Program-made: the position numbers and the translations under genes
Notes under the pieces: generated by a model
Seen by the model: the letters and a program-made list of their open reading frames with translations, nothing else
Databases searched by the model: none
What the model was told of the DNA's origin: nothing
DNA from: Dermatemys mawii
Lineage: Eukaryota; Chordata; Testudines; Dermatemydidae
Assembly: GCA_007922305.1 (NCBI GenBank)
Contig: ML677386.1
Coordinates: 7,573,982 to 7,637,981 of the forward strand
DNA length: 64,000 nt
Reading direction: 5' to 3'
Part shown: positions 52,773 to 64,000 of the stretch, piece by piece
Position numbering within the stretch: the stretch's first letter is position 1
How the letters are laid out: each line of letters starts with the position of its first letter

Positions 52773-52922
52773 GATGCTGGTGATCGCACGGATCCGACCC
52801 TCCTCCTGCTGGTGATCACACAGGCATTACTGACCTGTCACTGGCGATGTCATAAATCTGTCCCCACTCTGGCTGGTGATTGTACAGACCCGCCTCCAGT
52901 CCCGTTGGGGATCATACAACAC
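52773..52922. repeat. Degenerate short tandem repeat 'CTGGTGATnnnACA'
   Basis: Four spaced units read gctggtgatcgcacgg, gctggtgatcacacagg, actggcgatgtcata and gctggtgattgtacagacc, followed by a weaker ttggggatcatacaacacc. The period varies from about 30 to 50 bp. Confidence 0.5.
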
Positions 52923-54956
52923 CCGTATGAAGGGTAATATCAGGATAGCACTTACTGTATTTTTTGTCCATCAAAGCAGTTGAACAGCTGGCCACAAGGA
53001 GGAGTGTCCGCACTATGTGCCCAGCCGGCTCTCCATTGCCCATCAGCAAGTGCTCTGCTCATCACAGTCTGGGAACCACCAACCAACCATAATGGAATTT
53101 CTGTACCGCGCTGGGTTCTCTTCTCTATGCCTTCTTCCCTAGAGCTCTCCGATGAGAATTCAGTGTTCCAGTTTTGTCCCTCTCTAATCCACCTAGCTAC
53201 AATCTCATAACACACCCAGCACGGCAATAACTGAGTATCAGTGTCTCCATTGTATCTGAACAACTAAGCCCAGATATTAAAAGGTATTAAGGTGCCTAAC
53301 TCCCACTGCAATCTATGTTCAGTGTCTATTTGAAGCCTTTAATAAAATCAAGTTTACTACACGTCTCCTTGTGAAGTTTCCTTCCACTGCTCGTTTCTTG
53401 TATTGCGCGTCGTATTGGCAAATACTACCAGCTCTGATTTGCTTGGAGGTTGTTTTTTTTTTTTTTAAGACTCCTATAAGTGAGCCCAATGCAGAAAGAC
53501 CCTGCCTCTGACCTGTAATTCTTATTCCTTTTCTCTGCCTTTCTTTGGGTGTGAGTCTCACCCCTTCCTTCAGCCTCAGTATAGCTGGTAAAAGGTCATA
53601 GCAGCATAAAGGACCTTGAAAGTGTTGGGTCTGACCAGGGGAGAATTCTCTCCAGTAAGGAACGGAGGATGCCATCTCAAGCCCTGGCACAGGGGTGTGC
53701 CAGAGGCAGGGCTGCAGCTTGCAGCACTGCTGAGATTCTGAACAGTCCCGCTGCTCATAGGGAAGTAGAAACAAGCTACCATAACTAAATTAAACTGGGG
53801 GTTTGCATTGGACTCCGAAGCAGCCCAGAATCAGGAGGTAGAGCTTAAAGCCATCTTAGCCCCCACCTCCCAATGGCCTACAAATAAAAATGTTGGTGGG
53901 GCCCTGGGTCAGGGTTGAAGCCCTCAGTAGGGGTGTAAGAGCCAGATCCACCTATACTTGTCAATCTGGGAGGGGTGAAGCACCACAGGTAAGCATGGCA
54001 TAACAGAGGGAAGGACAGGCCAATTTTAGTGGTGTCACACCCCATGTGCCAGCTTGCAATGCCACTCAAATCTGGGATGGTGGGACAGGTAACCTGGACC
54101 CCCTCTCCTTAACACAAATCTTCTTGTGCCCCTGGCTCAAACATTGGTGAGGTTCAGGCCCACAGGCCCATACGACCTGGTGCTTATGCCTGAGAGTTCT
54201 GTGCTCTAAGCACAGCACAGAATCTCTTCCATGGTCGGTAAACTTGTTGAGTGTGTTTTTCTTAAGCCATATTGATATCATTTCCCTGCTCTCCAGACCT
54301 GGCTTGCTCTTAGCATTCTGGGTTTAAAGTGGGTCACTCCAATGAAACAGACCTGATTAAGGTCTTTAATAACTCTTCCATTGTTAAATCTCTTGGTCTG
54401 TCGTCATTTTTAATTTTGCTGGATTCAGCCACAGCCTTTGACCTGCCTGATTTTGTAGGACTCTTGTTCATTGGCTATCCTCCACATAATTCATCCCTCT
54501 CTAAAGGATTGTTTCAGGTTATATGAATTTATCCTAATCCCACTAACACTGCAAGCAGGCAGTGTTTTGAGGGTCACCGCTGGGTTTTGTCCAGAGTATT
54601 TTATCGTTTCCCTTGTGTCTGTAAGGATACAATTCAACATTTAAATTAATTACAAGGCTTTAAATACCATCCATATGCTGATGAAGCTCAATATCTGTTT
54701 CTTTCCTTCTCCTATCTGAGTTTTTTTCAAATGATAAGACACCTTTATTTTTACTCTATTAAAACACTAGTCTCAGTTTATGTTGGTAGATTACCTCTGA
54801 GTTTCACATTGAGGTTTAAGTTCAAATGCTCCAATCACAGTCATTAAATCACAAAGTTTCTTATGGTAACCACCACTTGGCTCAAAGTTGCTCGACTGGG
54901 CCCAACTCTGAACTCCATCCAACTTCACTCATACCTTGGGTCAAGTTCACTGAAAG

Positions 54957-56262
54957 AATCATAGAATATTAGGGTTGGAAGGTCTAGTCCAACCCCCTGC
55001 TCAAAGCATGACCAACCCCAACTAAATCATCCCAGCCAGGGTTTTGTCAAGCCTGACCTTAAAAACCTCTAAGGAAGGAAATTCCACCACCTCCCTAGGT
55101 AACTCATTCCAGTGCTTCACCACCCTGGATATTAGGAAAAAGTTTTTCCTAATATCCAGCCTAATCTTCCCCCTTTGCAACTTGAGACCATTACTCCTTG
55201 TTCTGTCATCTGGTACCACCGAGAACAGTCTAGATCTATCCTCTTTAGAAACCCCTTTCAGGTAGTTGAAAGCAGCTATCAAATCCCCGCTTATTTTTCT
55301 CTTCTGCAGACTAAATAATCCCAGTTCCTTCAGCCTCTCCTCATAAGTCATGTGCTCCAGCCCCCTAATCATTTTTGTTGCCCTTCTCTGGACTCTTTCC
55401 AATTTTTCCACATCCTTCTTGTAGTGTGGGGCCCAAAACTGGACACAGTACTCCAGATGAGGCCTCACCATTGCAGAATAAAGGAGAATGATCACGTCCC
55501 TCAATCTGCTGGAAATGCCCCTAATTATGCAACCCAAAATGCTGTTGCCAAGAAGGCTAACAAGGGCACACTGTTGACTCATATTTGGCTTCTCATCCAC
55601 TGTAACTCTGGGTCCTTTTCTGAAGGACTGCTGCCTAGCCATTCAGTCCCCAGTCTGTAGCAGCACATGGGATTCGTCTATCCTAAGTGCAGGACTCTGC
55701 ACTTGCCCTTGTTGAACCTCATCAGACTTCTTTTGGCCCAATCCTCTAATTTGTCTTGGTCCCTCTGTATCCTATCCCTACCCTCCAGCATATCTACCAC
55801 TCCTCCCAGTTTAGTGTCATCTGCAAAACTGCTGAGGGTGCAGTCCACGCCATCCTCCAGATCATTAATGAAGATATTGAACAAAACCGGCTCCAGGACT
55901 GACCCTTGGGGGACTCCACTCGATACCGGCTGCCAACTAGACATGAAGCCACTGATCACTACCCATTGAGTCTGATGATTTAGCCAGCTTTCTCTCCACC
56001 TTGTAGTCCATTCATCCAGACCATACTTCTTTAACTTACTGGCAAGAATACTGTAGGAGATCAGATATCAAAAGCTTTGCTGAAGTCAAGGAACAACATA
56101 TCTGCTGCTTTCCCCTTATCCACAGAGCCAGTTATCTCGTCATAGAAGGCAATTAGGTTAGTCAGGCATGACTTTCCCTTGGTGAATCCATGATCATAAG
56201 CTGCAGCAAACCTTTCACAAATCAGGGTCATGTTCAAGCCAGATGACGACATTCCCAGCATG
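54957..56262 (-). mobile_element. CR1 LINE, 5'-truncated, about 1.3 kb
   Basis: The minus strand carries successive CR1 ORF2 blocks: [13 protein letters not shown] and FLDFSKAFD (56.1-56.2 kb), SGVPQGSVL and the catalytic FADD motif (55.7-55.9 kb), then [40 protein letters not shown] and [20 protein letters not shown] (55.0-55.6 kb). The 3' tail is at the low-coordinate end (gaatcatagaatattagggt). Frame changes and stops between blocks show that it is inactive. It lies upstream of CAPN9 in the same orientation. Confidence 0.95.
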
Positions 56263-56284
56263 GAGTTTTTGTTGAGTCATAATA

Positions 56285-56475
56285 TAACACTTAGTACACT
56301 TTCTCTATTGATCACAAAGTACTTTGCGTAGGTGGGAAGCATTACTTTCTCTAGTTTAAAGAGGGGTGAACACCGAGGCTCAGACAGGTTACGTGATCAA
56401 GCTCACACAATGAGACCATGGCAGGGCTGGCTCTTTTGTGCCCTATCCACTGTATCACCCTGTCTGTCTTTATAT
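56285..56475 (-). repeat. MIR-type SINE, diverged
   Basis: The blocks cacaaagtactttgcgtagg, gaggctcagacaggttac, gctcacacaatgagaccatggcagggctgg and cctatccactgtatcaccctg follow the antisense MIR order. Confidence 0.65.
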
Positions 56476-56639
56476 CACGTGCTATACACTAGCCAAATGT
56501 GCTCAGAATGGTTCAGATTTACCGTTCTGTCTGAAGAACAGTGAGAGAAAAGATTTTGAAGATCAAGGGTGAAAATCCCTCAAGCCAATTAAAAACAATA
56601 GGTACCAAAATTCTAGCTTACTAAGGAAGCCCAATTAAT

Positions 56640-56890
56640 GTTCATTATTATTATTAAACAGTTATAGTGGGGTAGTGAGAAATGGTTGTAGCCACATTGG
56701 GCCCCACTGTGACAGGCACTGTCCAAACATCAAATAAATGATTGTCCATTCCTCAAAGATGTTTTGTTAGTATCTGCATAGTACAGTACACAATTGGTCT
56801 TTGTCTGCACAGCACTTAGCATAATGGGGCCCTGGTCCATGCCTAGGACTCCTAAGCACTATGGTAATACAAATAATAAATAATAATAAT
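56640..56890 (-). repeat. MIR-related SINE tails
   Basis: A first piece has attattattattaaacag and gggccccactgtgacaggcactgtcc. A second piece near 56815-56890 has gcataatggggccctgg... cctaagcactatggtaatacaaataataa. Both resemble terminal MIR-type tails. Confidence 0.5.
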
Positions 56891-57189
56891 CTTTACTCCC
56901 ACGTTCTGTGGCTATCTTCATAGCCAAAAATTTGTGTTGTTCTGTGGGATAACTAATGCATGTTAGCTCTCTTGCGGCAAAACCCTATGAAAACAAGCTT
57001 GTTTTTACCGCGATGTCGCTAGGTGAGGTCAACACGATGGCCCTTGCCTGCTGTTAATTTCGCCTACACGACCTCACAGTAAAATTACAGTGCCTTGTCT
57101 CCACTAGGATTTTACACTGAGACAGCTAACACGTTAGTTATCCTGTGGTAAAAAAAACACCTTGTTTGTCACTGAAGACAAAGCCTGTG

Positions 57190-58740
57190 GTTTAAGTACT
57201 TCATTATATGGGGGAGCTGGTACTGTCCTCTGTATTTAGGTTGCCTTACTTCACACTTCCCATTATAAAAGAGTCTTGAGACCTTGTTTGAGATGTTTTT
57301 CCACCTTCATTGTTTGCAGGAGGGCTTTGAAAATCATTCAACTGGGGAAGGAGGTCCATGAAATTCATTCAGGTTTTGCTCAGCTACAAGCACTTGAAAA
57401 TCACCATTTTCTTCTTGTTTGCATTGTTCAGGAAAACATTAGTAGACTGACAAAATAGTAACTAAACATGAACATTACTTCTATCCTCTTGTGCATAAGC
57501 ATTATAGTACAGTCTTTATTTACAAGGAAACCTACTTTTTTTTTTTCACAAGACCCCGGTCTCAGTCAATGTACAGGAAGGATGAATAAGGAGACAGAAT
57601 TGAGGTTGCACAGGCAGCTGTAACTCAGGAATTCCATAACTTGCAAGTGCTTGAATTTGCTACATAAACAACATCTGTCTAATGTAGTTTTATATGTAAT
57701 ATTTACATACAAACTGACTTTGTGCTTTAGTGATTTATATTGTCACCAAAAATCCTTAATTTAAAAAGCAATAGATTGTCAGTTTGAGCAGAATTTATTC
57801 TCCTTAGAAGCAGTTCTCAGTCCTAATAAGTACAATACATTTCATGCAGAATTTTAGTACAATAGTTTTCTTAGACCTTCATTATTGGGTCCTTCAAAGT
57901 CTTGATAGGGAACAGATAGGACTCTGGGAATTTCTTAATACCTTTCTCACTAAGAATACTCTTATTTATTCTTCCTTATCTATTTCCCTTGGATAATATT
58001 TTCCACTATACAACGATCCTGATGTCACTCACTTTATTACAAACCTTGCTACTGAACCAAGGAAAGAAGTAAGGTAACATTTTGTTTCATGTTTTTGATT
58101 CTTTACATTAAAAAAATCGAAACAGAATGGAAATGGATCCCAAACTGCAGCACAATAAATATTTGTTAACAAAGTATCCAATTAAAAATGGAAGAACATG
58201 ATTTTCAGAATGACTGTTATGCTATTTATCTCCGAAATACAAAAAATTGACAAGTTATAGTTTTACTTCCTGTAAAATAGTAGATATATCAAATATCAAA
58301 ATATCTAAAGCTTTCTTTTAAAAAATATAGGCTTAATAAGGTAATAACACTGCCCCCAGTGATTATATGATAGCTGACCTACGAACATTATATACAGTGT
58401 AGTACACACAACACATATACATTATGCATTACAGACTATTAGAGATCTATCTGTATAGCTTCACAAGGGGGCAGAATTGGCTAAGAAAATAGGCAGTGTT
58501 GTTCTAAGATGGACTGGATAACACCCTTTTTTGTGCTGCGAATTTTTAAATTACTTCAGACCTTAGACCAGCAAATAGTTACACACAGGCATTTCTACTT
58601 CTATGCAGAGTAGCATTCATTGTGAGCCTATGCTGACAGGATTGTAGCTAACAAGTCGTTGGCAGACATGTCTTCTGCCAACAGAAGGTCCCTCATCTTC
58701 TGAGGCAAAGCTACCATCATACAGAATAAGATCACATAAT
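57190..58740. other. Upstream intergenic DNA, nothing recognised
   Basis: This is an AT-rich stretch with short open frames only. There is a T-run near 57536-57546. No exon, RNA gene or repeat family that I can name was found. Confidence 0.45.
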
Positions 58741-58745
58741 AGATG

Positions 58746-59066
58746 CAGCTAGCCAGGGGTAGGCAACCTGTGGCACGCAACCTGATTTTCAGTGGCACTC
58801 ACACTACCTGGGTACTGGCCACCAGTCGGGGAGGGGAAGAGAAGCTCTGCATTTTAATTGAATTTTAAATGAAGCTTCCTAAACATTTTTTCAAAACCTT
58901 ATTTACTTTACATACAACAATAGTTTAGTTATATATTATAGACTTATTGAAAGAGACCTTCTAAAAACATTAAAATGTATTACTGGCACACGAAACCTTA
59001 AATTAGAGTGAATAAATGAAAACTCAGCACACCACTTCTGAAAGGTTGCTGACTGCTGAGCTAGAC
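58746..59066. mobile_element. hAT-like MITE 'CAGGGGTAGGCAACCT'
   Basis: The element 58754-59058 begins CAGGGGTAGGCAACCT and its complemented end begins CAGCAGTCAGCAACCT. The flanks cagctagc and agctagac share agctag with a one-base shift, an imperfect target duplication. The interior (ttttcagtggcactcacac, gaagcttcctaaacat, aaccttaaattagagtg) matches an abundant turtle family from memory. There is no coding capacity. Confidence 0.8.
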
Positions 59067-60479
59067 ACAGAGCTCTACCAGTATGTTAATAGAAGACCCA
59101 ATAAAGAACCAGAAAATCTGCCAGGCCACTAAGATGTATTGTACCAGTAAAATAAAAATAGACTGCTATGTCGTAAGTAGTCTATACAGAACCCTCACCT
59201 ACAGTTTACCAAATGTACCGAAGTCCAGATTCACACTATTCCTTCTATTTCTTAATTTTGAAATATATACACACATATTAATGGTAATAGCTCACTCTCT
59301 CTTCATACCTATCAGAGTGTAGCCAAGACTGCGACTTTGAATCAAACTGCTTGACATTTCAGGGAAGTTCAGATTCCCATCTGTAGATCCAAACCCAGTT
59401 TGGTTCTGGAGAGGATTTCAAACTGGAAGAGACCTAGTCAAGTCAGTTCTGGTTCAGAGGTGACCAAAATTTTATGGGAGCTGCTGAGTAAGGGCCTGAG
59501 CCAAAGCCATCTTCCCACTGATTCTCTGGGCACTGGATCAGGGCCCTAATGAGGTTTTTGCCATTTGAGACTGAAATCTCACAAGAACTATTTAAAAGAT
59601 TTCAGGACTATTGAATATGAACACAAGCCCTGCTTTAAAACTAACATGGATCTGAAAACCACCTACATCGCTCACTTGTCCAAATCCTTCTCTCAAGATG
59701 GCTCTGCCAGTTTGAGTAACACTTCCAGTTCTCCCAGTATCCTCCACTTTAAGAATGGGGAACCTCTCTCAAACTGGTAGACTCTTACAAAATGTGAGAA
59801 ACTTTAAAGTGTGACCATCGTACATGTATCTAGCATATTTGACCCTAATGCATTTTACAAACTACATACCGATAGCATTGCTAAATTGCAGCCTCTTCTG
59901 GGAAGGAAGTTAGCAGCCAGCCAGTGCCCTGAATACCTGCCCAGTGATGAGAGGGGACATTTTGTCTTAGGGCGAAAAACAAACAAAACCAAAAATGCAG
60001 TGATTTTTTTTTTTTTAACATCCCTGCAAAGCAGACCAGGTTTGGTTTTAAAGATCTCATCTGAAAGACACCCCCTACACAGTAAATTTGTATGGAACTT
60101 AATTTTTCACCTTGGAAAGTTAAAGAGATTTGGATATTTGCTTCCAGGGACCGTAGGAATTTAAATCCCAAGGCACACAACATTATGTCCCTGACAGAAA
60201 TAGCCAAGCTTCTTCCCCCACACTTGTCTGTGATGAAATAATTAAATAACTTGACAGAGCTTATACTGCTGATTTGCTCTGATGGAATGCGTTCAGGTGG
60301 GCTGCACTGCCTCCCTTGTACCAGGCAACGTCAATGCAGCAACATGCAGCAAGTCTCACTACACAGTGAGACTTGCTGCAAGTCTCCTCCAGGCTTTCCC
60401 CAGGTAGAACACTCTACAAGCACTGCCACTCAGGCGGTGTATTTCCTTCCCCTTCCCCTGAGCAGCACAGACAGAGAAG

Positions 60480-60760
60480 CTGCATGGTCTAGATAAGGGC
60501 ATTGGGCTGGAAATCTGAATTCTATCCCCAGAACTGCTACAAACTTGCTCTGTGACCTTGGGCAAATCACTTTCACACTATGTGTCTGTTTCCCCTCCTA
60601 TCCTTTGTCTGTCTTGTCTATTTGCATTGTTAGTTCCTGCTCCAAAGAGCTTTCTTTCCATGTATATGTACTGTACCTAGCACAATCTGAAGATAGACCT
60701 TTGTGTGTTACTGTAATCATAACAACCATCTGTAAAGTACTTTGAGATACTTAGGATGAA
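60480..60760 (+). repeat. MIR-type SINE with extended tail
   Basis: The blocks gcatggtctagataagggcattgggctgg, ctctgtgaccttgggcaaatcac, ctgtctatttgcattgttag-like text and gtacctagcacaatctgaa appear in the sense MIR order. It ends next to a mixed microsatellite. Confidence 0.75.
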
Positions 60761-60766
60761 AAACTG

Positions 60767-60789
60767 CACGCGCGCGCACACACACACAG
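60767..60789. repeat. Compound microsatellite (CG)n(CA)n
   Basis: Several CG units run directly into about six CA units. Confidence 0.85.
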
Positions 60790-61354
60790 AGGAATATTAC
60801 TTATCCTTATATAGGAATCATTTTAAAAACACTGGTAAAAACATTGCACCTTCCATGGGGAGTGGGGTGGGAAAAGAAAGAGAAATTTATACAAATGCAG
60901 AGAAATCTCTGTACCCTGGACCTGCAAACAGAAGGCTTAGCAAACCAAACGTAATTGTCAGATGGAACAAAGTGAGCTAGTTTTAATATAAACTCATTTG
61001 TAGGTAATAAATCATTATATGGGCACCACAGATAGAATACCAGTGCAGTGCAGATCTTCCTCAAGGGCAATATTCCTTTAGAAGCTTTCTACATGCCGCA
61101 TACTAGTAGCCATGATGACATTTTGAGGAGGCCTGAGTTAGTTAAGTTGAGCACAGGATAACTGTGTTCAAGAGCACAAAGGTACATTCTGAACAAATTA
61201 CTCAGCATGGTAATCTACAAAGCAGCTGTTTACTTTGCTCATGACTGGGTGATCGGGGGTGCCCAACAGACTTTTGGGAGGCTTATTTGGCTGTTTTTTC
61301 TAGAGCAATTTGAATGACTCATTGGTGATAAACTGGGAATACCTGCCAGAGTTT

Positions 61355-61710
61355 GGTATATCATGTAATGACATTAAAGAGTGGTATTATTTAGGGAGCA
61401 GCAGGCATAGCAATTGGACATCAGCTAGTTACGGTAATACCAGGGTACAAAATATACAAGAATGACAGAATAGGTCATGCAGGTAGGGGAGCGGCACTAT
61501 ATGTGAAAGAAAGCAAAGAGTTAAATATAGCACGAATCTTAAATGAATCAAACAGTACAATGGTATCTCTATAGATAGCAATTCCATGCTTGAATCAGAA
61601 GATGACAGCAGTAGGAATATACTACCAACCACCTGACAAGGATGGTGATGATAATAGTGAAATGCTCACGGATATTAGAGAGGCAATAAAACAAAAAATT
61701 CAACAACAAT
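61355..61710 (+). mobile_element. CR1/L3-type LINE endonuclease fragment
   Basis: The plus strand reads IGHAGRGAALYVKESKEL-like residues near 61465-61525 and then VGIYYQPPDKDGDDNSEMLT and DIREAI from about 61607. These match the N-terminal endonuclease domain of CR1-type ORF2 proteins (the ...GG-ALYV... and ...VY-PP... blocks). It is broken by stops and frame changes. It is a different part of the element from the 3' fragments elsewhere. Confidence 0.75.
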
Positions 61711-61799
61711 GGGAATTTGCTCTCCTTGTTCTCCAGTCTCCCTCTCTCCTCTTTTTTGTTTTCTGTTGCTTAGTTTCCATTTTTGTTTTTCAGAAGAAT

Positions 61800-62070
61800 T
61801 TAGGAATCAGGAGATTCCCATCTCTGCCACAGACTTCTGGGTGACCTGGGGCAAGTCACTTACTCTCTGACTCAGTTCCCAATTTTCTGCTTGTGGGTTC
61901 TCTCCTTTTCTCCCACCATTTATCTGTCTTGTCTATTTGGATGGTAAGCCCTTGAAGGCAGGGACTGTCTCTTGGTATGCTACTGTACAGCCTCTATCAC
62001 AGAGGGGCCCTTATGCTGGCTCAGATCTGTAGGTGCTACCTTAATACAAAGTAAAACAACAATAATAATA
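61800..62070 (+). repeat. MIR-type SINE with extended tail
   Basis: It contains aatcaggagattcccatctctgcc, gggtgacctggggcaagtcact, a segment tctgtcttgtctatttggatgg and gcagggactgtctcttggtatg, ending in aataataata. This is the sense order of the long turtle MIR-type SINE. Confidence 0.8.
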
Positions 62071-63080
62071 ATGTTTTTGCTTGTCTCTTGTTTTCTTTTC
62101 ATTTTCTCTTTCTCTGCCCCCTCACACCCACTTCTGTTTCTCTCACACTGTAAATTCTCTTAAAATAGTGCTTTTTTAGCTCTTGTAGGAAACATTGAAT
62201 TTCTGTTTCTTTGGAGATAGCCATGATAAGCAAGACACAGGACTTGTGGAGATCTGGCCCTCTTTTGGGCAGTTACCCAAGACAAATTCCTGGAAGCCTT
62301 TACTCATCCTTTCCTTGGTTTTAGTAGGCATTATGAGTAATAATTGAATGATACCCAGCTGAGGACTGGGTCCTATATTATTGAACACAAGGTGACAGTG
62401 ACTGAAAAATCTCCTTCAACTTTAAACCTCGGAGCTATTAGACTTTCCTTCTTGCTTATTGTCTTCAATTAGTCACAAATTTTTCCACTGTTCTTTACCG
62501 TGAGAACTTGTAGCAAATGCTGAACTATTCCATAACATCCCTGTTTCATCATTTGTACTTTGAATGCTGTGATTTGATGTTTTTTTATGCAAAAATTGGT
62601 CAAGCCCTTTGAACAGCCCCATGCTCATCAGCTGCCTTCAGGGAATAGCATTTTCAGAGAATGAGGGCAGAAGTCATCATTGAAAATAAATACAGAAAAA
62701 AAAGGGAAAAAATAAAACATTTACCAAGTGATTTCTTATTGACGTTTCATTATAATAGTTAACAAAATCACTTTGTATAGTCTTTTGCCATCACAGATAA
62801 CAAAAATAAATAAATGGGGCTCAAACCAGGGACAGCATTGCAACAGTTCTCAGAGGGTAAGGGGGAAATAGTTTTTTTACTTAATAATAAATCTATTATT
62901 TTTTAAATAAAACTTGCCCACCTCAATCTGTTTACTTTGAAATAGGTCAAATAGTAAAAGTGCGTTTCAAGAACAGGGATTTTGTTGGGTATGCAGAAAT
63001 TAAATTCAGGCCCCAATACAACATATACACCAGGGTTCTCAAAATTATTCATAGTGCAGACTTCTTAAGAGAGAAAGGGG
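62071..63080. other. Upstream intergenic DNA, nothing recognised
   Basis: No coding homology or clear repeat was recognised; A-rich and T-rich runs occur near 62695 and 62870-62905. Confidence 0.4.
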
Positions 63081-63242
63081 GAAATTTTCAAAAGCACCTA
63101 AGTGATGTAGGACCCCACATCTAATATTAAGTGATTTAGGCTCTTAGATGTCTCCCAATGAGACTCTGGCACCTAAGTGCCTGAATCACTTTTGAAAATA
63201 GGATGTGGGCTCCTATGTCACTTAGGAGCTTTTGAAAATGTT
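63081..63242. repeat. Foldback MITE-like repeat with about 75-bp arms
   Basis: The left arm (gaaattttcaaaagcacctaag, tgtaggaccccacat) is mirrored by the right arm (atgtgggctcctatgtcac, ttaggagcttttgaaaatg), about 80% inverted identity. The inner words ttaggctcttaga and acctaagtgcctgaa also pair. It is a known type of turtle palindromic repeat by my recollection. Confidence 0.8.
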
Positions 63243-63739
63243 ACTCTAAGTGTCTCATGGATCAGTTTCCATGCTATTGTCCGGCCTCCTTGTGACAATT
63301 ACAGCTGCTGCTTCCATGGTAAGAGAAGTAGGAAAGTATTTTGGCATTTAACTGTCTTTAACACAATAAGTCTAACACAAAGTTAATCATATTGTCCCCT
63401 TTCAATTCCTTTCCCCATGACCATCCTTTCTCTTTCCTGATCCTCCTGTACATCCTTCACTGTAACTTTGTCAACTTTTCCTCCTCTATCCTTGCACGTG
63501 CTTTTGTTCCCTCTGTCCCTCCCTTTTCTCTGCACACACTTCTCCTTTTCCCCTGATTCTCCCTGCACACGCTCACCTAGACACCATTTTCCTTTCTGCA
63601 AGACACAAATGGTTACATGCATTCATGGGAAACAAAAAGGCTCACAAATATGAAAGCAAATTAATTTTTGTGACTAATTCAGTGCAGTATTTGCACAGCT
63701 CTGTTCAAGTGTATCCTATTCTTAAAAGGAAAGAAAAGA

Positions 63740-63760
63740 GAAGGAGAGAGAGAGAGAGAT
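63740..63760. repeat. Microsatellite (GA)n
   Basis: About eight GA units lie in a purine-rich stretch. Confidence 0.85.
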
Positions 63761-64000
63761 GAAGAAGACAACAATGATTACAAACCCCCAAATCCAGTAG
63801 AATTTCAACACCTCTCTCTCTGGAGTCTATATTGTTGGATATCTTAAATGAAATATGGTAAAGAGATTATTTTCTTTTAAAGCCAAAAGTCTATCTTTAG
63901 GCCTATGTTCATTTCTAAAACCTGTACAGTGGAATCTCTTACAACGAAGCCTCTTATTCACAGAACAAAGCGGAGGTTCACTACACTCAGACTTATTTGC

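Noticed and set aside
54957..56262. Host gene encoding a reverse transcriptase-like protein
   Set aside because: The blocks are CR1 ORF2 remnants broken by stops and frame changes, with a CR1 3' tail.

Overview
The window is vertebrate nuclear DNA, most likely from a turtle. It carries one protein-coding gene that I can support: calpain-9 (CAPN9) on the minus strand. All 20 coding exons are present, from the ATG at 49607 to the TGA at 8379-8381. Every exon has GT/AG borders, the phases join without a break, and the total is 2073 nt (690 codons plus stop), the usual calpain-9 length. The catalytic Cys97, His254 and Asn278 are all present.

The organism call rests on the repeats. They are CR1 LINE 3' ends of the sauropsid type, a tRNA-derived SINE with a CR1-like tail as in the cryptodire 'tortoise Pol III' SINE, many MIR/CORE-SINE remnants, and several short DNA-transposon families that I recognise from turtle sequence. 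I cannot name the species, and a crocodilian is the main alternative.

Layout. 1-8378 lies downstream of CAPN9: its 3' UTR with a candidate poly(A) signal near 7642, a LINE reverse-transcriptase scrap, MIR pieces and foldback elements. 8379-49607 is the gene. Introns range from 337 bp (intron 17) to 7.5 kb (intron 1) and are filled with CR1, MIR, one SINE and at least six TIR elements, several with 8-bp target duplications typical of hAT. 49608-64000 lies upstream: a short candidate promoter with two GATA motifs and an E-box, another hAT MITE, a 1.3-kb CR1 fragment with recognisable reverse-transcriptase motifs, a further hAT-like element and a LINE endonuclease fragment. I found no second gene. 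In mammals CAPN9 neighbours AGT/COG2 and C1orf198, but none of them is visible here.

I see no novel enzymatic or defence system. The most unusual content is structural: non-autonomous hAT-like elements with near-perfect 8-bp duplications, several carrying GC-rich internal tandem repeats; foldback copies of one turtle repeat that look like inverted insertions; and transposons sitting tens of bases from CAPN9 splice sites.
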